Source: Candidatus Saganbacteria bacterium
GTDB lineage: Bacteria > Margulisbacteria > WOR-1 > O2-12-FULL-45-9
Length of the DNA: 59,466 bases
Assembly (NCBI GenBank): GCA_016219705.1
Contig: JACRKQ010000012.1
Location: 1-59,466, forward strand
Direction: 5' to 3'
Shown here: positions 15,419 through 23,483 of the stretch, one piece after another
Layout of the letters: each line of letters begins with the position of its first letter
How positions within the stretch are numbered: position 1 is the first letter of the stretch
Notes under the pieces: model-generated
Told to the model about the DNA's origin: nothing
Databases searched by the model: none
Seen by the model: only the letters and a program-made list of their open reading frames with translations
Translations under genes and position numbers: made by a program

Positions 15419-17167
15419 ATGAACGTTAAAGTTGAGCGAAGTATTAGCCATTGGTTGGGACGATTTGGGAAATTGGCCTACACAAGTGGTCTTACGCGAG
15501 TCGGAAATGAAATTGCTCAACGTTACGGCCAAACAAGATCAAATACTCAAAATCCATTCAGAATTAGAGTAACAGAATCAGGTCTTCTACTAGATGACGG
15601 GCCGGCTCTAGTTTCCCCTCATAAAATCCTTGCTCGGCGCTTATGGCAGGTTGGAGTCGATTCAATCGTTGTTGATTCAGAAACAAAAGCACCTGATTTT
15701 AAGCATGTTTTTCGGCAACTGCTTTATCGGACACAGCGAGAGCTGGAAAACAGCAAGGTTATTAATTTTTCGTGGATGGATTCGCATAAACAAAAAGAAG
15801 TAGAAAGTGCTATTGCTCGATATCAGAGTGAGATGAGTACTGGCCAAAGTGTCTTTGCAAGACCCTGGGTAACTCCTGATAGATTGGCTTTCCTTGGAGA
15901 TAGCCTCTTTGCGAATACGCGGGCTTTCACCATTTTCCCAGAACAAAAGGATTCATTGGCCGGATTCCTGACCCGTTGCTTGCTTTCAGAGGAGATAAAA
16001 CCTGATTTTCCGAGCTATGGACGTCCTTACCCAATAGATGTTCCTTCGATCATGCGTGATGGCGTTGGATATAACGTCCTGCTCGCTTATTCTAAACCGA
16101 AACCGTCACCAATGCATGTGCCGGAGTCCACTTCCCGCAGCACGGTGTTTGCTGCTCCGGCGGCAACATATAAAGATATTTTCTGTGAGCCTGAAGAAAT
16201 TGAAAAAGATCGAACCACTTCGACCTACGTTCATTACATGCCGGAGAGTCTTGTCACGCAACTGATAAAATGGCTGGCGATGAAAAAAATGGGGCAACAG
16301 AGTGCTGTTTTTATTTGGGTGGTAAATGACTTTATGACTTTGAATGGTCAAGGGTTTGTAGCGGGAAGAACTCCGCTCCAAAGCAAGTTGGAAGATTTTG
16401 TCCAAACACTTCTCCGAGAAATCTACGCTGAAGATTCAACGGCTCGTCCCATATTTTTTCTAATTCCCGATATCCCCACTTTAACATTAAAACCAATCTA
16501 TCAAGAAGGAGATTGGAGCAATTATCAAAAGGGTGAGAAGATGAAGTATTTTCGCGATGGTCGGCCAATTCCCTGGGGAAGCTTTGCGATGCCCTTCATC
16601 CTTGATCTTGTGCGCCAGCAAGGGCAGCACAAGCCTGATGATGTGATCCTACCACAGGAAGTGCTCCGGACATATAGGGCGATTGAAAAATTTAATCTGT
16701 TTCTGCGAAGGCTCACCGAAGCTAATTCACGTGTTTCTGTCATTGATGTGAATGCCTTGCTGAGGGAGGCAGCACGAGGAGAACTTGGTGGAAAATTGTT
16801 CACAGAGGATGGCGTACATCCAACTCCTATTCTCCAGGCCTTAGCAGTTAATGTTATTATAACATCATTAAATGAGCAGTTAGGTTTGCAATATCCAACA
16901 ATAACCCCAGAACGACTTGCTCTCATTCGCAACGATTACTCGAAAGAGGCTCCCCCGTTAAATGAAATTCAGCAAGTCCGCCGTGCTCTTGTGAACAGGC
17001 TAATTGTCTATGCCTGTCGAGCAGGAGGATCCTTTATTCGTCGACTCCCCTGGCAACATACTAAAAAAATATTTCCTGCGGTGATAAGCTTTCTCTGGTG
17101 GACGAGTGTTTCTCGACGATTTCAAGCAATGTCAAAAAAGCTTGAGAATATTTTATTCAAACATTAA
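15419..17167 (+). CDS. SGNH/GDSL-like hydrolase
   Basis: 582 residues, cytoplasmic by sequence (no signal peptide). SGNH blocks are visible in order: block I AFLGDSLFANT with the nucleophile Ser near residue 163, a long insertion, WVVNDFMTLNG near 302 (block III Asn) and the catalytic pair in DGVHPT near 460. The fold normally needs about 200 residues, so the extra material is unusual; the C-terminal 60 residues are basic. Likely an esterase or acyltransferase-type enzyme of unknown substrate. Part of the accessory block. Confidence 0.65.
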   Translation: MNVKVERSISHWLGRFGKLAYTSGLTRVGNEIAQRYGQTRSNTQNPFRIRVTESGLLLDDGPALVSPHKILARRLWQVGVDSIVVDSETKAPDFKHVFRQLLYRTQRELENSKVINFSWMDSHKQKEVESAIARYQSEMSTGQSVFARPWVTPDRLAFLGDSLFANTRAFTIFPEQKDSLAGFLTRCLLSEEIKPDFPSYGRPYPIDVPSIMRDGVGYNVLLAYSKPKPSPMHVPESTSRSTVFAAPAATYKDIFCEPEEIEKDRTTSTYVHYMPESLVTQLIKWLAMKKMGQQSAVFIWVVNDFMTLNGQGFVAGRTPLQSKLEDFVQTLLREIYAEDSTARPIFFLIPDIPTLTLKPIYQEGDWSNYQKGEKMKYFRDGRPIPWGSFAMPFILDLVRQQGQHKPDDVILPQEVLRTYRAIEKFNLFLRRLTEANSRVSVIDVNALLREAARGELGGKLFTEDGVHPTPILQALAVNVIITSLNEQLGLQYPTITPERLALIRNDYSKEAPPLNEIQQVRRALVNRLIVYACRAGGSFIRRLPWQHTKKIFPAVISFLWWTSVSRRFQAMSKKLENILFKH

Positions 17168-17186
17168 AAAATGGAGGCCATAAAAA

Positions 17187-17282
17187 ATGACGGGAATAGT
17201 TAGATTTGGAGAGCTGAACTCGGTGGAGGATACAGCCAAATTATCATTGGACATATTTTTGGAGGTCTCAATACTATGTTAA
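17187..17282 (+). CDS. Small ORF of 31 residues between SGNH gene and glpD
   Basis: ATG at 17187 has a good Shine-Dalgarno (GGAGG, 9 nt upstream), and its stop overlaps the glpD start (CTATGTTAA), which would couple the two. Product MTGIVRFGELNSVEDTAKLS... has no known motif. It may be a leader peptide, a small protein or the remnant of a larger gene. Confidence 0.35.
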   Translation: MTGIVRFGELNSVEDTAKLSLDIFLEVSILC

Positions 17283-18943
17283 ACAGACCTAGAGCAATAT
17301 CTAATCTGCGAACAAATATTCATCAAACAAGACGCTATGATGTTGCCATAATAGGCGCGGGCGTAGTTGGTTCTGCCGTTGCTGTTTCTTGCGCGCGTAG
17401 AGGCTGGTCTGTCCTCGTATTGGACAAAGGCGATCTGGCGGGAGAAACTTCATCAAACAGCACAGGCCTTCTTCACGGAGGGGCCCGATATGCGGAAAAG
17501 TTAGAATTTGGCATGGTGCTTTCAGCCATCCGTGGGCGCGAATATTTCAAGAAGGCTTTCCCAAATTTAGTTGTTGAAAGGCAATATTTTGTTCCAGCCT
17601 TTCAGGCAGGGAAGCATGGTTATCGAAAAATGCAGATCGGCCGATGGTTGTATGACCTGACTAAACTGTTTGGGTTGAGTTCCTTCCCTAGAGGCAGGAC
17701 GATAAGCGCCGCTGAGTTATCATCGGAAAACATTCCTTGGGCGCAAGATAAGGTCAGGGGCGGATCGTTTTTCTGGGATGGGCAAACTGACGATCATCGC
17801 TTAGCCTTAACGATGTTAATGATTGCGGCTCAACATCAGGCTGATATTATCAGCAGAATGGAATGCAGAGGCTTTGTTCATGATGGAGGCAGGGAAGGCG
17901 GCGTTAGTGGGATTGAGGCAAGAGATCTGCTAAGTGATGAGATATTTAACGTTAAAGCTGATGCGATTGTAAACGCTGCGGGGCCTTGGGCCCAAGATGT
18001 ATATGGATTAAATGATCCGCCAGCCTCCCAATTTCAAACGCTTGATGCAGGGTCTCATCTGATCGTACGCAATTTTTTTGGCCGGCCAATGAACTTTGGC
18101 TTTTTTGCGGAATTCAAAGATGGGCGATTGGTTTTTATCCTGCCGCATGGGCGCAATCTCCTTGTTGGCACGACTTCCGAAGGAAGAAGAGAATCGATCG
18201 ATAATGTACTTCCGGTTTTGCGGCATAACCAATATCTTCTTAACGGAGTGAACAATCTTTTCCCTTTTGCCGCTCTTAAGCCTGCCGATATAATATATGC
18301 GTATTCCGCGCACCGGGCTTTATTTAATGACACCAAGGCAAAGAACTCTGATGCTTTGTCCCGAGAAAATAAAATATTCATCTCCCCTCAAGGATTAATT
18401 ACTATTATCGGCGGGAAAATAACCACTGCGCCTTTGATCGGTGAAAAGGTGGCTAGCTTGGTCGCTAGAGGCAAGAATCTTCCCTTCGATCGCCTTTCAA
18501 CAAAGATGCCTTTTGAATCTTTGGACGAAACAGACAGACTTTTGTTTGTTAATGATAAAGCCCAGATTTTAATGGACAGATATCATATCGATCGAAGGCG
18601 ATGCGAACACCTGTTATTAAAATATGGAATGCGTGCGAGAGCTGTGCTTGATGCGGCGGAAGGTGACGAAAAATTATTACTTCCTTTAGAACCAGGGGGA
18701 ATGGAGGTTGGGGCGCAGGTAGTATATGCTGCCAGAAACGAAATGGCTCTTGGGGTAATCGATGTTCTGTCGCGAAGAATTAGATTGGAAAGAGAAGTTG
18801 GCAATGGCCTTAGCGCTTCATCAGTAGTTTCTCATATCTTGGCTAAAGAACTAGACTGGTCCAAATCGGAAACTGCCGCTCAAGCTGCGGCATATCATGA
18901 AAGGGTTAGGAAAGTGGCACAAGCCGTCGGGCGAGAAGTTTAA
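17276..18943 (+). CDS. glpD: FAD-dependent glycerol-3-phosphate dehydrogenase
   Basis: Oxidises sn-glycerol 3-phosphate to dihydroxyacetone phosphate with quinone as acceptor. 555 residues: dinucleotide motif VAIIGAGVVGSAVAVSCARRG near residue 23, SSNSTGLLHGGARY (substrate/FAD region), VNAAGPWAQDVY, LVGTTSEGRRESID, and ITIIGGKITTAPLIGEKVA near the end of the FAD domain, then a helical C-terminal domain. RBS GGAGG 10 nt upstream. No other glp genes are nearby. Its last codons, VAQAVGREV, look like a DAHP-synthase tail and overlap hflX by 38 bp. It could also be called glpA. Confidence 0.88.
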   Translation: MLNRPRAISNLRTNIHQTRRYDVAIIGAGVVGSAVAVSCARRGWSVLVLDKGDLAGETSSNSTGLLHGGARYAEKLEFGMVLSAIRGREYFKKAFPNLVVERQYFVPAFQAGKHGYRKMQIGRWLYDLTKLFGLSSFPRGRTISAAELSSENIPWAQDKVRGGSFFWDGQTDDHRLALTMLMIAAQHQADIISRMECRGFVHDGGREGGVSGIEARDLLSDEIFNVKADAIVNAAGPWAQDVYGLNDPPASQFQTLDAGSHLIVRNFFGRPMNFGFFAEFKDGRLVFILPHGRNLLVGTTSEGRRESIDNVLPVLRHNQYLLNGVNNLFPFAALKPADIIYAYSAHRALFNDTKAKNSDALSRENKIFISPQGLITIIGGKITTAPLIGEKVASLVARGKNLPFDRLSTKMPFESLDETDRLLFVNDKAQILMDRYHIDRRRCEHLLLKYGMRARAVLDAAEGDEKLLLPLEPGGMEVGAQVVYAARNEMALGVIDVLSRRIRLEREVGNGLSASSVVSHILAKELDWSKSETAAQAAAYHERVRKVAQAVGREV

Positions 18944-20006
18944 CCAAATTATCCAAGCCATTTTCCGTTAACGCCGAAACTTTAACAAATGGTTCATAAG
19001 AGGCCAAAGCCTCGTCAGGCAGAGCTTCACTTAAACAATCAATTTTATTAAAGACCGTAATAATCGGTTTGCTGGAGGCGTTTAATTCATCGAGCACCTG
19101 AAAAACTGCGTTGATCTGTTGTGGCCAATTGGGAGCCGAGATATCCACGATATGCAATAATAAATCAGCTTCGGTCACTTCCTCCAGCGTGGCTCGAAAA
19201 GCGGCAATCAGTTGATGGGGGAGCTTTTGGATAAAACCGACGGTGTCAGTTAATAAAATTGTTTTTTGCGGAGAAATCTCCAGCCTTTTCACGGTGGTGT
19301 CAAGGGTGGCAAATAATTTGTCTTCCGCCAAAACATCGGCGTTAGTCAACGCATTAAGCAGAGTTGATTTTCCGCTATTGGTGTAGCCGACCAGAGCGGC
19401 CAGCGGGAGCTGGCTTTTTTTACGTTTTTCCCGGCGCAAACTTCGTTCCGCGCGCAATTTAGCGATCCCTTTTTTCAGCTCCGAAATCTTGTCGCGAATC
19501 CGACGGCGGTCATATTCCAATTTGCTTTCTCCTGGACCTCTTGTCCCAATTCCTCCGCCCAGGCGCGACATCGAAACGCCGTGTCCCGTCAGCCGGGTGA
19601 TCTGAAATTCCGCCTGAGCCAATTCCACCTGCAATTTACCCTCACGGCTGCGGGCATGCTGGGCAAAAATATCTAAAATTAATTCCGTCCGGTCGATAAC
19701 TTTTGTCTCTAGCGCTTCTTCCAGGTTGCGGGTTTGCGCGGGAGAGAGGTCGACGTCAAAAATTAAAAGATTGGCGCCGGTAGAAGCGATTAATGATTTA
19801 AGCTCCGTTACTTTACCCGAGCCGATAAAATATTTCTGATCGGGGCGGGGCCGTTTTTGCGACAGCGACCCGACGACTTTGGCGTTGGCTGTTTTTGTCA
19901 AACGCGTCAACTCCTCCATAGATGCGGCCAGCGGGAATTCCTGGTCTTGCGGTAATTCGACCCCGACTAAGAGGGCTTTTTCTGGCGCAAAAACATTTTT
20001 TTCCAT
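18906..20006 (-). CDS. hflX: Ribosome-associated GTPase HflX
   Basis: GTPase that splits or rescues stalled ribosomes. 366 residues: N-terminal HflX domain (FIGSGKVTEL, GANLLIFDVDLSPAQTRNLE, DRTELILDIFAQHARS), the glycine-rich GTRGPGESKLEYDRRRI linker, then the G domain with GYTNSGKSTLLNAL (G1), LDTTVK (G2), DTVGF (G3), NKID (G4) and SALT (G5). All nucleotide-binding motifs are intact. TATACT with an upstream TGT lies 7 nt from the ATG; the GGAGG there is only 2 nt from the start, too near to work as an SD, so the mRNA is probably leaderless. Divergent from pilB. Confidence 0.93.
   Translation of the reverse strand: MEKNVFAPEKALLVGVELPQDQEFPLAASMEELTRLTKTANAKVVGSLSQKRPRPDQKYFIGSGKVTELKSLIASTGANLLIFDVDLSPAQTRNLEEALETKVIDRTELILDIFAQHARSREGKLQVELAQAEFQITRLTGHGVSMSRLGGGIGTRGPGESKLEYDRRRIRDKISELKKGIAKLRAERSLRREKRKKSQLPLAALVGYTNSGKSTLLNALTNADVLAEDKLFATLDTTVKRLEISPQKTILLTDTVGFIQKLPHQLIAAFRATLEEVTEADLLLHIVDISAPNWPQQINAVFQVLDELNASSKPIITVFNKIDCLSEALPDEALASYEPFVKVSALTENGLDNLVKLLARRLVPLS
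18914..18943 (+). repeat. aroF-like 3' end, right copy
   Basis: Second copy of the 30-bp stretch at the aroF terminus (22 of 30 identical, including the TAA). It forms the end of glpD and lies antisense inside hflX. It may be the original end of aroF, left behind when the accessory block entered. Confidence 0.4.
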
Positions 20007-20048
20007 TTCCTCCAGTATAACATGTGTGCTATAATTTCGCTGAGTTTA
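20006..20048. promoter_or_regulatory. Divergent promoter region hflX/pilB
   Basis: Forward: TGCTATAAT (20027-20035) 12 nt before the pilB ATG. Reverse: TGTTATACT (-10 at 20014-20019) 7 nt before the hflX ATG. Both are extended -10 boxes and only 41 bp separate the two genes. Confidence 0.55.
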
Positions 20049-21727
20049 TGGTAGACCGAAATAAATCATTGCGCGATTGCCTGGTCAAAACAAAATTACT
20101 GTCGGAAGAACAGGTCAAGACGGCAATTGAAGAAGGCCGCCGGTCAGGGACAACCTTAATTAAAAGCATTCTCAAGTGCAATTTCCTGGATGAAAAAAAA
20201 CTCATCGATTTCCTGGAAAATGAAATGGATATTCCCCGCGTTGATTTAAGCGCCTACCAGGTCGATAAAAAAGTCCTTAACTCGATACCTTTTGCCACCT
20301 TGCAAAAACACAAAATTATGCCGCTGTTCAAAATTAGCGATATTTTGACAATAGCGACCATTGATCCTTTTGATGTGTTGGCGTTGGATGAGATCAGGTT
20401 GAAGAGTAAATGTGATATCGAACCGATGGTTGCTTCCCTGAAAGAGATCGCCCAGGCGATCAATCAATATTATGGGGTAGCCGGTTCGGTCAATGATCTG
20501 CTCAAGAAGATAGGTTCGGTTGATATCCCGGTTCCCCCTGTTCCCATCGGCATCCCCGAGGAAGAAGCGCCGATTGTTAAATTGGTAAATTTATTAATAA
20601 TGCGGGCGGCTAATGAAGGGGCTTCTGATATCCATATTGAGCCGACGGAACAGCAAGTGCGGATCCGTTATCGGGTGGACGGGGTGATGCACGATGTCTC
20701 TGGCGCTCCGACTTTTTTACATTCCGCTATCATCACCCGGATCAAAGTCTTGGCGCGCATGGATATCGCCGAATCGCGTGTCCCCCAGGATGGCCGGTTT
20801 GAACTGAAGACGGATGACAAGGCTATCGACTTGCGCGTCTCTTCTTATCCGACAATTTACGGCGAATGCCTGGTCATGCGTTTATTAGATAAAAGCAGTA
20901 TCCGTTACAGTCTGGAAGATTTAGGCTTCGGTAAAGATAATTTCGTGAAGTTCCAATCAATTATCGAACGGCCTTACGGCATTATCCTGGTGACCGGACC
21001 GACGGGATCGGGCAAGACCACAACTCTTTACGCCACCCTAAACAGTATTGTCAAACCGGGAATTAATGTCATGACGATTGAAGATCCGGTTGAATATGAA
21101 TTGGGTGGTGTCCGCCAGGCCCAGGTTAATGTCAAGGCGGGGATGGAATATGCCAATGCTTTGCGGGCGATGCTCCGGCAGGACCCTGATGTCATATTAG
21201 TCGGTGAAATCCGGGACCTGGAGACCGCGCGGGTGGCGATCCAGGCCGCCCTAACCGGCCATCTGGTTTTTTCCACCTTGCATACTAATGATGCGGCCGG
21301 CTCAATAACCCGCTTGATTGATATGGGAATTGAACCTTTCTTGGTGACTTCATCGCTGGCGGCGGTTGTGGCCCAGCGCCTGGTGCGGACAATCTGTGAA
21401 TATTGCAAAGAGACTTATAAAGCGCCAAAAGAATTAGTTGACAGGCTAGGTTTGCCGATTAATAAAGACTACCAATTCTATCACGGGAAAGGCTGCGTAC
21501 ATTGCAAAAATTCAGGATACAAGGGACGGATGGGAATTTACGAAATTCTGACCATAACTAATGAGATCCGCGACCTGGCGGTTAAAAAGATCAGCGATGT
21601 GCAGATTAAAGACGCGGCGATTAAGAGCGGGATGAAGACCCTGCGTGAAGATGGAATTGCCAAGGCGCTTGAGGGCAAAACAACCATTGAAGAAGTTTTA
21701 CGGGTAACCCAGCTTGACACGATTTAA
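20048..21727 (+). CDS. pilB: Type IV pilus assembly / type II secretion ATPase
   Basis: Hexameric motor that polymerises pilin. About 559 residues: N-terminal MshEN-type domains (LLSEEQVKTAIEEG, FLENEMDIPRVDL), then the ATPase core with GTPDIHIEP-like ASDIHIEPTEQQVRIRYRVDGVM, Walker A GPTGSGKTTTLYA, Asp box MTIEDPVEYE, Walker B ILVGEIRDLETA, His box STLHTND, and the C-terminal zinc motif CEYC...CVHC. The track start is a GTG (20024) inside the promoter; ATG 20048 fits. It overlaps pilC by 14 bp. Could serve a pilus or a T2SS (GspE). Confidence 0.92.
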   Translation: MVDRNKSLRDCLVKTKLLSEEQVKTAIEEGRRSGTTLIKSILKCNFLDEKKLIDFLENEMDIPRVDLSAYQVDKKVLNSIPFATLQKHKIMPLFKISDILTIATIDPFDVLALDEIRLKSKCDIEPMVASLKEIAQAINQYYGVAGSVNDLLKKIGSVDIPVPPVPIGIPEEEAPIVKLVNLLIMRAANEGASDIHIEPTEQQVRIRYRVDGVMHDVSGAPTFLHSAIITRIKVLARMDIAESRVPQDGRFELKTDDKAIDLRVSSYPTIYGECLVMRLLDKSSIRYSLEDLGFGKDNFVKFQSIIERPYGIILVTGPTGSGKTTTLYATLNSIVKPGINVMTIEDPVEYELGGVRQAQVNVKAGMEYANALRAMLRQDPDVILVGEIRDLETARVAIQAALTGHLVFSTLHTNDAAGSITRLIDMGIEPFLVTSSLAAVVAQRLVRTICEYCKETYKAPKELVDRLGLPINKDYQFYHGKGCVHCKNSGYKGRMGIYEILTITNEIRDLAVKKISDVQIKDAAIKSGMKTLREDGIAKALEGKTTIEEVLRVTQLDTI

Positions 21728-22940
21728 TTTTAAGGCGCGCGACCGCTATGGCGTCCTCTCCGAAGGGGCGATGGAGGCGGCGGATTCCAAAGCCGTGGCG
21801 CTGCATCTGTCCAGGTCCGGTTTTACTCCTGTGGCGATTGCCTCGGCAGGGACAAACGATCTCTTTGGTCAATTGTCCGCTTGGTTTGCAAAATTTCAAA
21901 ACGTAAAGCCGTCAGAAATTGTGGTTTTTACTCGCCAGCTTTCTTCTATTCTCGACGCTGGCGTGCCTCTCCTTGAAGGGCTTGATGCCGTCCATGAGCA
22001 GGTGCGTAACACCAAGTTCCGCGGCGTCATCAAAACGGTCCGCACAGATATTGAGCGCGGCAGCGCTTTTTCTGACGCGCTCGAAAAACACCAGGCTATT
22101 TTTTCTCTCTTGATCATTAATATGGTGCGGGCGGGGGAAAAGGCCGGCATTTTAAGCGAAGAGCTTGACCAAATTTCCAATCTCATCGAAAAAGATATGG
22201 AGACGGTGGAAAAGATTAAAACGGCGACCCGCTATCCCGTGGTGGTCATCGCTTCGCTGGCGGTGGCCTTTACTATTCTGATGGTGGCGGTCATTCCCCA
22301 ATTTGTAAAATTTTTCGGCGCCTTTAAAACGGAATTACCCCTGCCGACGCGGATATTGATCGGCATGAATTATCTCATCCAGCATTACTGGTATGTGATT
22401 ATAGGGACAGCTGTTTTATCCTCTTATGGCTTCACCCGGGCGCTGGCGACCGAGAAGGGGCGCTACGGCTGGGACCGCTTTATCCTGTCAACGCCGATCT
22501 TCGGCCCGCTTTTTCTCAAAATTTTTCTCTCCCGTTTTGCCCGCATGCTGGCGGCGATGCTCAAAAGCGGCATCCCGATTTTAGAAGCTTTGAGCATCAC
22601 GGCGGCGACGGTGAACAATAAAGTTATTTCTCATGTTATTGTAGACATGCGCGACAAGGTGTCGCAGGGCAAAAGTTTGGTCGAACCGATGAAGGGGAGC
22701 CATGTCTTCCCGCCGATTGCGGTGGCCATGGTGGCGATCGGGGAAAAGGCCGGTTCGTTGGAAAACATGCTCAATAAAGCGGCCGATTATTTTGATCGAG
22801 AAGCTAATTACACGATTGCCAATTTAACGCCGCTCCTGGAGCCGATCTTGATTTTCGGACTGGGCTTTGTCGTCCTGTTATTTGCCCTGGGAATTTTCTT
22901 GCCGATGTGGGACTTGATCAATGTTTATAAAAATTATTAA
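21714..22940 (+). CDS. pilC: Type IV pilus / type II secretion inner-membrane platform protein
   Basis: 408 residues with two GspF domains: IVVFTRQLSSILDAGVPLLEGLDAV near residue 65 and FLSRFARMLAAMLKSGIPILEAL near 270, each followed by VRAGEKAG- or VAIGEKAGSLE-type motifs, and three membrane spans (near 170, 220 and 380). It anchors the PilB motor in the inner membrane. TTG start inside the end of pilB (14-bp overlap) implies coupling. Confidence 0.92.
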   Translation: MTRFNFKARDRYGVLSEGAMEAADSKAVALHLSRSGFTPVAIASAGTNDLFGQLSAWFAKFQNVKPSEIVVFTRQLSSILDAGVPLLEGLDAVHEQVRNTKFRGVIKTVRTDIERGSAFSDALEKHQAIFSLLIINMVRAGEKAGILSEELDQISNLIEKDMETVEKIKTATRYPVVVIASLAVAFTILMVAVIPQFVKFFGAFKTELPLPTRILIGMNYLIQHYWYVIIGTAVLSSYGFTRALATEKGRYGWDRFILSTPIFGPLFLKIFLSRFARMLAAMLKSGIPILEALSITAATVNNKVISHVIVDMRDKVSQGKSLVEPMKGSHVFPPIAVAMVAIGEKAGSLENMLNKAADYFDREANYTIANLTPLLEPILIFGLGFVVLLFALGIFLPMWDLINVYKNY

Positions 22941-22958
22941 GAAGGGATTGTGGTTTTC

Positions 22959-22986
22959 TTGACAAGATTTTCTGGTGTGTTAAAAT
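22959..22986 (+). promoter_or_regulatory. Strong promoter for the pilin gene
   Basis: TTGACA at 22959 and TAAAAT at 22981 with 16-bp spacing and a TGT before the -10. It lies just after pilC, giving the pilin its own high-level transcript, as expected for a major subunit. Confidence 0.65.
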
Positions 22987-23015
22987 CAGCTAGCCAAGGA
23001 GGTGAAAAAGAGACT

Positions 23016-23423
23016 ATGAAAAAAGGCTTTACCTTAATCGAACTCATTATGGTGATTGTTATCCTGGGTATTTTAGCGGCGACAGCTCTGCCCCGCTTTA
23101 TCGATTTGTCAGCCAAGGCTAAAGATAACGCGGCCAAAGCGAATTTAGGATCGGTGCGCGCGGCAGTGGCGATCAAATATGCCAGCAATGCGGCTAATAA
23201 CATTACTGCTGCTTCCGATAACAGCCAATCCAATTTTATTCCAGTTACAGTTGAGGCTGGCATGTTCCAGGACAGCATCATTCCCACGGAATCTTACAGC
23301 AACAGCAATGCGATTGAACTGGGGAATGCCGCTCCGACCGGAACAACCGGCGGGTGGTATTATAACAGTGTCCAGGGACGGGTTTACATAAACGATACCA
23401 CTAGCGGACGTTCCGGCTATTGA
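23016..23423 (+). CDS. Type IV pilin / major pseudopilin
   Basis: About 135 residues. Prepilin peptidase site MKKG|FTLIELIMVIVILGILAATALP with Glu5, followed by the amphipathic helix and a small globular domain rich in Asn, Thr and Ser. The track start (22950) lies before the promoter; the ATG at 23016 has AAGGAGG upstream. A terminator follows directly. No prepilin peptidase (pilD) is in the window. Its size fits a minor pilin, PilA or GspG-like major pseudopilin. Confidence 0.88.
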   Translation: MKKGFTLIELIMVIVILGILAATALPRFIDLSAKAKDNAAKANLGSVRAAVAIKYASNAANNITAASDNSQSNFIPVTVEAGMFQDSIIPTESYSNSNAIELGNAAPTGTTGGWYYNSVQGRVYINDTTSGRSGY

Positions 23424-23439
23424 TTTTTTTGCTTGATAC

Positions 23440-23473
23440 AAAAGCCTCATCTCCTTCGGGGGATGAGGCTTTT
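23440..23473 (+). terminator. Intrinsic terminator after the pilin gene
   Basis: AAAAGCCTCATC...GATGAGGCTTTT stem with a CCTTCGGGG loop region. Symmetric A and T runs make it usable in both directions. Confidence 0.85.
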
Positions 23474-23483
23474 CGGTGATATA

